From the NCBI GenBank assembly GCA_025451135.1, contig JANWKW010000046.1, positions 1 through 10,426 on the forward strand: a stretch of 10,426 nucleotides of DNA, in the 5' to 3' direction. Source of the stretch: Vulcanimicrobiia bacterium. Its GTDB lineage: Bacteria > Vulcanimicrobiota > Vulcanimicrobiia > Vulcanimicrobiales > Vulcanimicrobiaceae. Positions 1 through 6,729 of the stretch are shown one piece after another. Numbering within the stretch: the first letter of the stretch is position 1; each line of letters opens with the position of its first letter. The notes under the pieces are model-generated. The model saw only the letters and a program-made list of their open reading frames with translations. It searched no databases and was not told the origin of the DNA. The position numbers and the translations under genes were made by a program.

Positions 1-2
1 CC

Positions 3-632
3 AATGCGACCAACAACACCGCGATGTTCGTCGGCACCGGCGGGAGCGCGTGGGGCTACCGCCGCGAACTGCGGCCGGACGGCCGCACGCTGCTGCCGGG
101 CATCCTCGTCAGCCTGGCGGGCGCGCTCGCCGGCGCGCTCTTGCTGCTGCATACGCCCGCGACGCTGTTCGAACGCCTGATCCCGTGGCTGCTGCTCTTC
201 GCGATGCTGGTCTTCATCGCGAGCCCGTACCTGACGCGGCACGTGGATCCGCACGACGGCGGACGACTGCATTCGCCGCTGCAGTTGGCGCTGCAGTTCG
301 CGACCTCGATCTACGGCGGCTATTTCGGCGCCGGGATCGGCTACCTGATGCTCGCGATCCTCTCGCTCTCGGGCCTGCCCGACATGAACGCGATGAACGG
401 CATCAAGACGCTCTTCGCGGCCTGCATCAACGGCATCGCGATCGTGCCGTTCGTGCTCGCCGGCATCTTCGATTGGAAGTACGCGCTGCTGATGATGGTC
501 TTCGCCGTCTTGGGCGGTTACGCCGGCGCGAAAGTCTTCCGCCGGGTCCCCTCGAAGTACACCCGGGCCGCGGTCATCGCGCTGGGCCTTGCGATGACCG
601 CCTACTTCTTCGTGAAAGGACCTCATGGATAA
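3..632 (+). CDS. TSUP (TauE/SafE-type) membrane permease, 5' end outside window
   Basis: This is a membrane protein of the TSUP family, whose members move sulfite, sulfonates or other organic anions across the inner membrane. The frame is open to the left edge: the codons before the first visible ATG (24) read NATNNTA, and an Asn-Ala-Thr-Asn stretch is typical of the first TSUP repeat. The true start therefore lies upstream, and roughly 40-50 residues are missing if the protein has the usual length of about 250. Hydrophobic segments follow one another, and the second repeat shows the glycine-rich motif GGYFGAGIG near base 320. The C-terminus is intact. The stop overlaps the next gene by 8 bases, which suggests co-translation. 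The substrate cannot be read from the sequence. The family call is confident. Confidence 0.85.
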   Translation, partial: NATNNTAMFVGTGGSAWGYRRELRPDGRTLLPGILVSLAGALAGALLLLHTPATLFERLIPWLLLFAMLVFIASPYLTRHVDPHDGGRLHSPLQLALQFATSIYGGYFGAGIGYLMLAILSLSGLPDMNAMNGIKTLFAACINGIAIVPFVLAGIFDWKYALLMMVFAVLGGYAGAKVFRRVPSKYTRAAVIALGLAMTAYFFVKGPHG

Positions 633-1089
633 ACCGGTTCAATCGATCGGCGATCATCCGCTCGCGCGGGACGTCAACGCCGAACACGACGCCCAACTCA
701 GTCCGCTCGAACGCATCTGCAAATCGATCGCCGACTGGACCGGAGCGCCGCTGGCCCTGCTGGGCGCGGTCGCGGTGCAGTTCGTGTGGATCGTCGTCGG
801 CAGCCTAACCCATTGGGATCCGTTCCCGTTCGCCTTCTTACTGACCGCATCCAACGTCATCCAACTGATCCTGATCTTCATCTTGGCGGTCGGCCAGCGT
901 CAGTCGTCCGAGCACGCCGAACTGCGGGCGGAGAGCGACCACGAAGCCATTTCGCGCCTGCTCTACCATCAGGAGGCGCAGGAGCAGATCCTGCTCAAGC
1001 TGGCCGCCAAGATCGACGTCGACGTGACCGCGGTGCGCACGCTGATCGAACGTCTCGCGAGCGAGGATCCGGCGCAGGCGCCGGGCTAG
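625..1089 (+). CDS. DUF1003-like two-helix membrane protein
   Basis: This 154-residue protein has an N-terminal soluble stretch, two membrane helices (about 41-61 and 69-90) joined by a short loop with WDPFPF, and a long C-terminal helix (about 91-145) rich in Glu, Ala, Leu and Arg that looks like a coiled coil. The loop, the Q-R-Q after helix 2 and the following acidic helix match DUF1003 proteins, inner-membrane proteins without an assigned reaction. A low-affinity iron permease-like protein has a similar layout and is the alternative. The start is set by AAAGGA at 615-620, four bases before ATG. The start lies inside the end of the TSUP gene (8-base overlap), so the two probably form one transcript. 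The stop is only four bases from the convergent antiporter gene. Confidence 0.65.
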   Translation: MDKPVQSIGDHPLARDVNAEHDAQLSPLERICKSIADWTGAPLALLGAVAVQFVWIVVGSLTHWDPFPFAFLLTASNVIQLILIFILAVGQRQSSEHAELRAESDHEAISRLLYHQEAQEQILLKLAAKIDVDVTAVRTLIERLASEDPAQAPG

Positions 1090-1093
1090 CCGG

Positions 1094-2125
1094 CTACCGC
1101 GGGAACGCGAGCAAGCCGACGACGCCGACGATGTAGAGGATCACGACCGCGGCCGAGTCGAGACCCATCCCGAGGAGCCGGCGCTTGGAACGGAAGACGG
1201 CTCCGTAGGCGTAGATCATCGTGAGCACGATGCCCAAACCCGCCAGATAGACGTCGGTCTTGTGCGCGTTCGGGAGCACCGCTTGACCCGAGATCAGGGC
1301 GGCCAGCACGAACAGCACCGGCAGGAACGTGTTGCCGCCGATGATGTCGCCGATCGCCAGCTCGTAGTCGCCCATCTTCACGGCGGTGATGCCCGTCGTC
1401 AACTCCGGCAGCGAGGTCGCGGCGGCCAGGATGGTCGCGCCGAACAGCGTTCCGGCCATATGCCACTGCTGGGCGAGCGCGTTGCTGGTCTGTTCGAGGA
1501 TCCATCCGGCGCCGAGCGTCGCTAGCGCCGCGGCGCCGAAGATCGCGATGGTTACCCCGAGCGGCTTGGTGGCCGCCGCGCCGGCCTCGCGCTGGCGCTC
1601 CATCGTCTTGGTCGTCCAGGGCAGGCCTTCGCTGGCCTTATTGGAGAGCAGCAGGGTCGCGATCCAGACCAGCGCGATCGCGACCGTGGCCGGCGTGAGG
1701 TGCATCCAGATCGCGGTCTTCGGCATCAGCGTTCCCTGGATCGCGATGATCAGGATCGCCGCCAGACCGCACGCCTGGATGACGATCACGAGCGATGCCG
1801 CGGCCGTGGTGAGCGGCGCGTCCTTGCGGCGCATCACGACGAAGTCGAGCACCGCGAGCACGACCGTCTGGATCGCGATGCCGCCGAGGATGTTGCCGAT
1901 CGCCAGATCGAATTGCGCGGCGAGCGATGCGGCAACGGTGATCGCGATCTCCGGCAGATTGGTGGCGATCGCCAAGAAGATCGAGCCGCCCAGCGCCTGG
2001 CCCAGTCCGAAGTGCGTGTCGAGCGCGTCGGTGGTCGTGGAGAGCGCGTGACCGGCGATCCACACGATCGCGACCCCGCCCACGAAGAGCAGCACCAGTA
2101 CCGGCACCGACGCATGGTCGAACAT
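1094..2125 (-). CDS. Cation:proton or Na+/Ca2+ antiporter, CaCA family
   Basis: This 343-residue inner-membrane antiporter of the Ca2+:cation family exchanges a cation (often Ca2+) against Na+ or H+. About ten hydrophobic segments form two homologous halves, each with an alpha repeat. The first (about 46-84) has ATNLPE with E59 and AIGN with N78. The second (about 228-266) has ATSLPE with E241 and AIGD with D260. In the structurally known NCX_Mj the equivalent Glu, Glu, Asn and Asp form the central ion site, so the key residues are kept. The first repeat has Asn56 where the family usually has Ser and lacks the usual SNIFN stretch after GN, so the ion preference may differ. It starts 18 bases after the RND pump stop on the same strand, without a clear ribosome-binding site, and is probably co-transcribed. 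The transported ion is not determined. Confidence 0.85.
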   Translation of the reverse strand: MFDHASVPVLVLLFVGGVAIVWIAGHALSTTTDALDTHFGLGQALGGSIFLAIATNLPEIAITVAASLAAQFDLAIGNILGGIAIQTVVLAVLDFVVMRRKDAPLTTAAASLVIVIQACGLAAILIIAIQGTLMPKTAIWMHLTPATVAIALVWIATLLLSNKASEGLPWTTKTMERQREAGAAATKPLGVTIAIFGAAALATLGAGWILEQTSNALAQQWHMAGTLFGATILAAATSLPELTTGITAVKMGDYELAIGDIIGGNTFLPVLFVLAALISGQAVLPNAHKTDVYLAGLGIVLTMIYAYGAVFRSKRRLLGMGLDSAAVVILYIVGVVGLLAFPR

Positions 2126-2143
2126 GCGTGGTGCGTTTGGGCG

Positions 2144-5100
2144 TCAGTGGCTCGCGGCCTGCTCCGGTAGCAGCGGGGCTTCGCCGGCGGTCGCGAGCTG
2201 CTTGTTGAAGCCGCCGAAACGCGGCTCGATATGCTTGGCGGCCCAGAGATAGAGCGTCGGCACGACCAGCAGGGTCAGCATCGTCGAGACGAGGAGCCCG
2301 CCGATGACGACCGTGCCGAGCGGCGCCTGGGTGGAACTGCCGGCCTCGAAACCGATCGCGATCGGCAGCATCCCGCCCACGGTCGCAAGCGTGGTCATCA
2401 CGATCGGCCGGAGTCGAAGCGGTGCCGCCGTCAGAAGCGCGTCGCGGGGGCTCATACCTTGGTGGCGCAGCTGGTTGGCGAATTCGACCACCAGGATCGC
2501 GTTCTTCACGCAGATGCCCACCAGCATCAGCACGCCGATGAACGCGGTCAGGCCGAACGAGCGCTGCGTGATCAGCAGCGCCAGCACGACGCCGGCGAGC
2601 GAGAGCGGGACCGCCATCATGATGATGAGCGGGTGCAGGAACGATTCGAACTGCGAGGCCAGCAACATATAGATCAGCAGGATCGCGAGCGTCACGATCA
2701 GCCCGAGGCTCGAGAACGTGTCGGCCTGATCGGTGACCGACGGACCGAACTGCCAGTGGTAGCCGGCCGGCAGCGAGATGCCGTTCATGACCTGGGTGGA
2801 GGCCTTGACGGCATCGCTGAGCGGGATGCCGGCCAGCGACGCGTTGACCTCGATCTCGCGCTGCTTGTTCATGCGCGTGATCTCGGAAGGTCCCTTGCCG
2901 ACCGTGATGGTCGCGACTTCCGAGAGCGGGATGGTCGAGAGCGTGAACGGGTTGGTGCTCTTGGCCGGGATCGGCAGATTGGCGATGGACGCGAGCGAGC
3001 GGCGCTGATCGGGCGGCAGCTGTACGAGCACCGGATACTGGGTGCCGCCGATCTGCAGGTAGGTCGCGATCGAGCCGCTGGTCGCGGTGCCGATGGTCGA
3101 GGAGATATCCGCGGTCGAGAGACCGAGCGCGGCCGCCTTGGTGCGATCGACCGCGATGTCGACTTCGGGCTGCGAGTCGGCCAGATTCGTATCGGGCCGG
3201 GTAATGCCGGGCACCTGTGCGAGCTGCGGGATGATCTGATTGTGTGCGACGTCGTAGAGGGTCTTGAGGTCGGGCCCGTAGATCAGGATCTGCAGCGAGT
3301 CCTGGCCGCGCGAGATGATCGACTGCACGATATCCGTGGTGCGTCCGAACACCAGCAAGCCGGGGACCGGCTTGCCGTACTTGGCCAGGAACTTCGCGCG
3401 CTGCTCGGGCGTGATCGTCCGTCCGCCGCCGCCGCGGCCCTGGCCGGTGCCCATCAGGGCGTTTTGCCAGCGCTGGACGAACTGAGCGGCGTTGACGTTG
3501 TCCTTCAGACGGATCGACAGGTTGGCGTTGTTGCTGACCGCCTGCGCGCCGAATCCGCCGCCCGAGCCGACCTGGGTGCCTACGTCGACGACTTCGTCGG
3601 TATCGCGGGCGAAGCGCGCCTCGATGTCCTTGGCCACCTGGTTGGTGACGTCGAGCGCGGTGCCGTTGGGCATGCGCAGCGAGACGCGGACGTAGACCGA
3701 GTTCGAGGCCGGGAAGATCTCGGTCTTCACGAAGCCGAGCCAGAGCACGACCAGGGTCGCCGCGAAGATGCCGCCGGCCACCGAGAAGACGATGCCCGGA
3801 TGGTCGAGCGCCCACGTCAAGCGGCGTTTGTACCAGGCGGCGAAGCGTTCGTAAGTGCCGTCGAAGCGCCGTACGAAGGCGGCGTAGCCGCCGGCTCGCG
3901 CCGAGCCGTTCCCGTTCTTGGCGGGCTTGAGGCGGTTCAGGACGGTCGTGAGCATCGGCACCGTCGTCAGCGCGACCAGCAGCGAGAGCGCGACCGCGAC
4001 CATCACCATGACCGCGAACGGCGTGAAGAGCAGGCCCTGCAGACCCGGGATCAGGACCAGCGGCACGAAGACGGTGATGACGGTGATCGACGACGCGAGG
4101 ACGGCGCTGAAGATCTCGGTGACGGCATCCTCGGCGGCGACCGCGACCGGTTTGCCCATCGCCATGTGCCGGTAGATGTTCTCGATCACGACGATCGCAT
4201 CGTCGACGATCAACCCGACGGCCAGCGCCAATCCTCCGAGCGTCATCACGTTGAGCGAATAGTTGAGGATGTACGCCGCGAACAGCGTGCCCAGCACCGA
4301 GATCGGCAGCGAGATCGCGACCGTGAGCGTCGAGCGCCACGAGTGCAGGAAGAGGAAGATGACCAGGATCGCGAGCAGGGCGCCGTAGAGCGCCGTGTGT
4401 TCGAGCGCGTGGACGGCCTCGAGGATGAAGCCTTCCTGGTCGAGGACGACGCCGAACTGCATGCCCGGGTAGCGCGCCTTGATGTCGGCGACCTTGGAAT
4501 AGACGCCCATCGCCGCCGCCACCACGTTGGCATCGGGCTGCGCGTTGATCGAGATGCCGAGCGCCGGCGCGCCGTTGAGGCGCTGGAACGAGCGCTGCTC
4601 TTCGATCGAGTCCTGGACGCTCGCGACGTCGCGCAGCTTGATGGAGTTGCCGCCGACAACCGCGACCGTCAGGTCGCCGATCTGCTGGGCGTTCTTGTAG
4701 AGCGCGGCGGTCCGGATCTGATACTCGTTCTGGCCGATCTGCACGATGCCGGCGGGTAAGGTCACGTTCTCCGCCTGCAGGCGCTGCGTGATCTGCGCCA
4801 TCGTCAGGTTATAGGCCGCCATCGTGTTCGGATTGGGCTGGATCATGACGGCGTGCTGCTGATCGGCGTTCACCGAGACCGATGCCACGCCGTTGACGGC
4901 CGAGAATTCGTCGCCCAGATAATTGTTGAACAGGTCGCCCAGGTCGCGCATCGACATGTTCGGATCGGTCACGAACATGCGCACGATCGGCAGGGAGTTC
5001 GAGTCGAACTTCACGATCTGCGGCTGGCCCAGGTTCGGATCGTTGGGGAGGGAATTGCGGATCCGGTCGATCTGCTGCTGGACGTTGACGGACGCGGTGT

Positions 5101-5404
5101 CGATGTTGACGCCGTAGTAGAAGGTGGCGTTGATGCGCGTACTGCCCAGCGAGCTGGTCGATTCGATGCGCTGGATGCCGTTGACGCGGCTGATCGCGTT
5201 CTCGAGCGGACGCGTGACCAGCGTCTCCATCTGCTCGGCGCCGACGTTGGGGTAGCTCAGCGAGACGTTGAGGGCCGGCGGCGAGAAGCTCAGGAGCAGA
5301 GCGACCGCCAGGCGCGGCAGGGCGAACAGTCCCAGGACCACGATGGCCATGGCGATCATGGTCACGGCGACGCGCCGGTTGACGGCAAAGTGGGCGATCG
5401 ACAT
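2144..5404 (-). CDS. RND-family multidrug efflux transporter (AcrB/HAE1 type)
   Basis: This 1086-residue inner-membrane, proton-driven pump of the RND superfamily normally works as a trimer with a periplasmic adaptor and an outer-membrane channel to expel drugs, detergents or similar hydrophobic compounds. The layout is complete: a first membrane helix near 12-35, a large periplasmic loop to about 335, helices 2-6, a second loop (about 560-890), and helices 8-12. Helix 4 carries the proton-relay pair D401-D402 in GLIVDDAIVVIENI, and helix 10 carries K967 in GICVKNAIL, which marks the drug-efflux rather than the SecDF or MMPL branch. The protein is slightly longer than the usual 1030-1050, mainly through a Gly-rich insertion at about 652-683 in the second periplasmic loop. 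No adaptor or channel gene lies beside it, so its partners must be encoded elsewhere. The antiporter gene follows downstream. Confidence 0.92.
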   Translation of the reverse strand: MSIAHFAVNRRVAVTMIAMAIVVLGLFALPRLAVALLLSFSPPALNVSLSYPNVGAEQMETLVTRPLENAISRVNGIQRIESTSSLGSTRINATFYYGVNIDTASVNVQQQIDRIRNSLPNDPNLGQPQIVKFDSNSLPIVRMFVTDPNMSMRDLGDLFNNYLGDEFSAVNGVASVSVNADQQHAVMIQPNPNTMAAYNLTMAQITQRLQAENVTLPAGIVQIGQNEYQIRTAALYKNAQQIGDLTVAVVGGNSIKLRDVASVQDSIEEQRSFQRLNGAPALGISINAQPDANVVAAAMGVYSKVADIKARYPGMQFGVVLDQEGFILEAVHALEHTALYGALLAILVIFLFLHSWRSTLTVAISLPISVLGTLFAAYILNYSLNVMTLGGLALAVGLIVDDAIVVIENIYRHMAMGKPVAVAAEDAVTEIFSAVLASSITVITVFVPLVLIPGLQGLLFTPFAVMVMVAVALSLLVALTTVPMLTTVLNRLKPAKNGNGSARAGGYAAFVRRFDGTYERFAAWYKRRLTWALDHPGIVFSVAGGIFAATLVVLWLGFVKTEIFPASNSVYVRVSLRMPNGTALDVTNQVAKDIEARFARDTDEVVDVGTQVGSGGGFGAQAVSNNANLSIRLKDNVNAAQFVQRWQNALMGTGQGRGGGGRTITPEQRAKFLAKYGKPVPGLLVFGRTTDIVQSIISRGQDSLQILIYGPDLKTLYDVAHNQIIPQLAQVPGITRPDTNLADSQPEVDIAVDRTKAAALGLSTADISSTIGTATSGSIATYLQIGGTQYPVLVQLPPDQRRSLASIANLPIPAKSTNPFTLSTIPLSEVATITVGKGPSEITRMNKQREIEVNASLAGIPLSDAVKASTQVMNGISLPAGYHWQFGPSVTDQADTFSSLGLIVTLAILLIYMLLASQFESFLHPLIIMMAVPLSLAGVVLALLITQRSFGLTAFIGVLMLVGICVKNAILVVEFANQLRHQGMSPRDALLTAAPLRLRPIVMTTLATVGGMLPIAIGFEAGSSTQAPLGTVVIGGLLVSTMLTLLVVPTLYLWAAKHIEPRFGGFNKQLATAGEAPLLPEQAASH

Positions 5405-5440
5405 GGGCTAAAGCGTGAACTTCCCGAGAAGAAGGCGGTA

Positions 5441-5475
5441 CCCGGCAACCCTACCGGGGGGGACTGATAGCCCCC
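5441..5475. repeat. Two adjoining GC hairpins in the divergent rpsF/RND spacer
   Basis: CCCGG (5441-5445) pairs with CCGGG (5454-5458) around an 8-base loop. GGGGG (5458-5462) pairs with CCCCC (5471-5475) around ACTGATAG. The two stems share base 5458. They lie in what would be the 5' leader of the minus-strand RND mRNA and upstream of the rpsF promoter. They could be a leader structure of the pump gene, an operator or simply GC-rich DNA. I could not match them to a known riboswitch class. Confidence 0.35.
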
Positions 5476-5510
5476 TGAGAGGCCGGACCGGGCACGGGAG
5501 GGAGAAGTGG

Positions 5511-5539
5511 TTGTCGCCCGTGGGGGCGTGTGCTATCCT
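5511..5539 (+). promoter_or_regulatory. Sigma70-type promoter for rpsF-ssb
   Basis: TTGTCG (-35, 5511-5516) is followed by a 17-base spacer and TATCCT (-10, 5534-5539). TGC directly precedes the -10, giving an extended -10 element. Transcription would start near 5545-5547, leaving a leader of about 90 bases before rpsF. Spacing is ideal and four of six bases match in each hexamer. No other promoter of comparable quality is visible in this spacer. Confidence 0.6.
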
Positions 5540-5555
5540 TTCCAAGCTTTAGCCT

Positions 5556-5618
5556 ACCCTTCCGGGTGGGTTTACCCGCTGCCCGTCGCGTTTGGCGGGC
5601 CGCTCGCTCCGGCGAGCG
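5556..5618 (+). promoter_or_regulatory. Structured 5' leader of rpsF
   Basis: The leader between the promoter and the S6 start holds three stems in a row. ACCC (5556-5559) pairs with GGGT (5564-5567), with the alternative of this GGGT pairing to ACCC at 5574-5577. A 7-base-pair stem follows (GCCCGTC 5581-5587 with GGCGGGC 5594-5600, one G-U pair). The last is a perfect 7-base-pair stem (CGCTCGC 5601-5607 with GCGAGCG 5612-5618) capped by TCCG. In many bacteria the rpsF leader binds the S6:S18 complex through an unpaired CCG. CCG triplets occur here at 5562-5564 and in the TCCG loop, but I cannot show that the known fold is present. Confidence 0.45.
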
Positions 5619-5623
5619 TCCAT

Positions 5624-5629
5624 AGGGGG
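5624..5629 (+). promoter_or_regulatory. Ribosome-binding site of rpsF
   Basis: AGGGGG stands five bases before the ATG at 5635 and six bases after the last leader hairpin, so folding or protein binding in the leader could reach the ribosome site. It supports the chosen start. Confidence 0.6.
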
Positions 5630-5634
5630 TACCT

Positions 5635-6060
5635 ATGACCGACTACGAGATCACCTATATCCTCAAGCCCGCGCTGGAAGAGGCCGACGTCGAGGCCCGC
5701 TCGATCGCCATCGGAGAGATCGTCACCAAGGGTGGCGGCACCGTCGGCAGCATCGAGAAGCTCGGCAAGCGCCGCCTGGCCTACGAGATCGACGATCTCA
5801 AAGAGGGCAACTACGTCGTGATGGGCTTCAAGTCCGATGCGGCGACCTCGAAGGAACTGACCCGTCAGCTTAAGCTCGACGAGAACGTGCTGCGCGCCCT
5901 GCTCCTGTCGCTCGACAAGAAGCAGCTCGCCCACATGGCCGCCGGCGGCCACATCTCGGCGCCCGCCCCGCCGCCTTCGGAATACGGCGGACGCGGCGAC
6001 CGCGGCGGCTACCGCAGCCGCGAAGACCGCGGCGACCGCGACAACCGCGACCGCGACTAA
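5635..6060 (+). CDS. rpsF: Small ribosomal subunit protein S6 (bS6)
   Basis: S6 binds 16S rRNA in the platform of the 30S subunit together with S18. The protein has 141 residues. The ferredoxin-like core fills about 1-100, starting with YEITYILKP and containing the family signature GKRRLAYEI at 44-52, followed by the GNY strand and the final helix pattern with VLRALL. The core is complete. After about 105 it carries an Ala/Pro linker and a tail of roughly 25 residues made almost only of Arg, Asp and Gly, repeating RGDRGG and DRDNRDRD. C-terminal tails are common in S6 (Glu-rich in Escherichia coli), but a mixed-charge RGD tail is less usual. It is the first gene of an rpsF-ssb unit with its own promoter and leader. 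Codon use is strongly GC-biased, as expected for a highly expressed gene. Confidence 0.96.
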   Translation: MTDYEITYILKPALEEADVEARSIAIGEIVTKGGGTVGSIEKLGKRRLAYEIDDLKEGNYVVMGFKSDAATSKELTRQLKLDENVLRALLLSLDKKQLAHMAAGGHISAPAPPPSEYGGRGDRGGYRSREDRGDRDNRDRD

Positions 6061-6074
6061 GACCCCCGGAACAA

Positions 6075-6114
6075 TGCCACCCGTGTGGCACGCCGCCCCG
6101 GTAGCGTGCCACGC
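6075..6114 (+). promoter_or_regulatory. Mutually exclusive hairpins in the rpsF-ssb spacer
   Basis: TGCCAC (6075-6080) can pair with GTGGCA (6085-6090) around CCGT. The same GTGGCA is also part of an 11-base-pair stem, 6083-6093 with 6104-6114 (10-base loop, one G-U pair). Only one fold can exist at a time. There is no U run, so it is not an intrinsic terminator. It may set the S6:SSB ratio by RNA processing, mRNA stability or partial attenuation. The role is inferred, but the base pairing is seen directly. Confidence 0.5.
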
Positions 6115-6152
6115 ATAGCATCGCGACATAGCTAAGAAAGAAGAGCACACCA

Positions 6153-6593
6153 ATGGCAGGTTCGTACAATCGCGTGATCCTCGTCGGCAATCTGACGCGG
6201 GATCCGGAGATCAAATACACCCAGTCCGGCAAGGGCGTCACCAAGTTCTCGCTCGCGGTCAACAACCCGCGCAACAAAGAAGAGACGACCTTCGTGGACA
6301 TCGTCGCTTGGGACAAGCTCGGCGAGACGTGCAACAAGTACCTGAAGAAGGGCTCGAACACGCTGGTCGAAGGCCGCCTGGTCATCCGCAGCTACGACGA
6401 CAAGGACGGCAACAAGCGTAAGGCCACCGAAGTCGTGATCGACAACATGCAGATGCTCGGCTCGCGCCCCGACGGCGCCGGCAGCGGCGACTACGCCGGC
6501 GGCGGAAGCAGCAGCTACGGCGGCGGATCCGCCCCCTCGGGCGGCGGCGGCAACGACTTCCAGGACACGCTCGACGACGAGATCCCGTTCTAG
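6153..6593 (+). CDS. ssb: Single-stranded DNA-binding protein SSB
   Basis: SSB coats single-stranded DNA during replication, recombination and repair and recruits partner enzymes through its C-terminus. The protein has 146 residues. The OB fold spans about 1-105: it starts with SYNRVILVGNLTRDPE, continues with TKFSLAVN and TTFVDIVAW, and ends with VVIDNMQML. A linker of about 30 residues, nearly all Gly and Ser, leads to the acidic tip DDEIPF (141-146), a conservative variant of the canonical DDDIPF that docks RecO, DNA Pol III chi, PriA and others. It follows rpsF by 92 bases with a weak GAAGAG ribosome site before the ATG. The usual third gene, rpsR, does not follow; instead a strong terminator ends the unit. 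Confidence 0.96.
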   Translation: MAGSYNRVILVGNLTRDPEIKYTQSGKGVTKFSLAVNNPRNKEETTFVDIVAWDKLGETCNKYLKKGSNTLVEGRLVIRSYDDKDGNKRKATEVVIDNMQMLGSRPDGAGSGDYAGGGSSSYGGGSAPSGGGGNDFQDTLDDEIPF

Positions 6594-6613
6594 AAATCGT
6601 CGCGCACGATAGC

Positions 6614-6650
6614 AGCGAAGGCCTCGCAGCAATGCGGGGCCTTCGCTTTT
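6614..6650 (+). terminator. Rho-independent terminator after ssb
   Basis: AGCGAAGGCC (6614-6623) pairs with GGCCTTCGCT (6638-6647). Inside, a T-G pair and CGCA/TGCG extend the stem to about 15 pairs, closed by a GCAA tetraloop (6629-6632). Four T residues follow (6647-6650). It ends the rpsF-ssb transcript 20 bases after the ssb stop. Confidence 0.92.
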
Positions 6651-6686
6651 GTCATCCCGAGCGTAGCGAAGCGAAGTCGAGGGGCA
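6651..6686. repeat. Copy of the widespread intergenic repeat with the TCATCCCGAGCGTAGCGAAG core
   Basis: The stretch reads TCATCCCGAGCGTAGCGAAG and then CGAAGTCGAGGGG. This element is scattered through intergenic DNA of many unrelated bacteria. When translated it gives the spurious peptide CHPERSEAKSRG, which is the case here in one frame. It directly abuts the terminator, a common position for REP-like elements. No function is established from this sequence. Confidence 0.7.
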
Positions 6687-6729
6687 ACTCCAAGCAATGC
6701 GCCGCCAGCAGGCGGCGAACCGATCCAGC

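Noticed and set aside
2231..4759. Very long plus-strand open frames opposite the RND pump
   Set aside because: Their products are Arg/Asp/His-rich low-complexity shadows typical of the antisense frame of GC-rich genes.
5431..5510. Possible riboswitch or tRNA in the divergent spacer (CCCGGCAACC and CTGAGA resemble SAM and TPP riboswitch pieces)
   Set aside because: The pieces are in the wrong order and the remaining conserved blocks are missing. No T-loop sequence or tRNA cloverleaf can be drawn.
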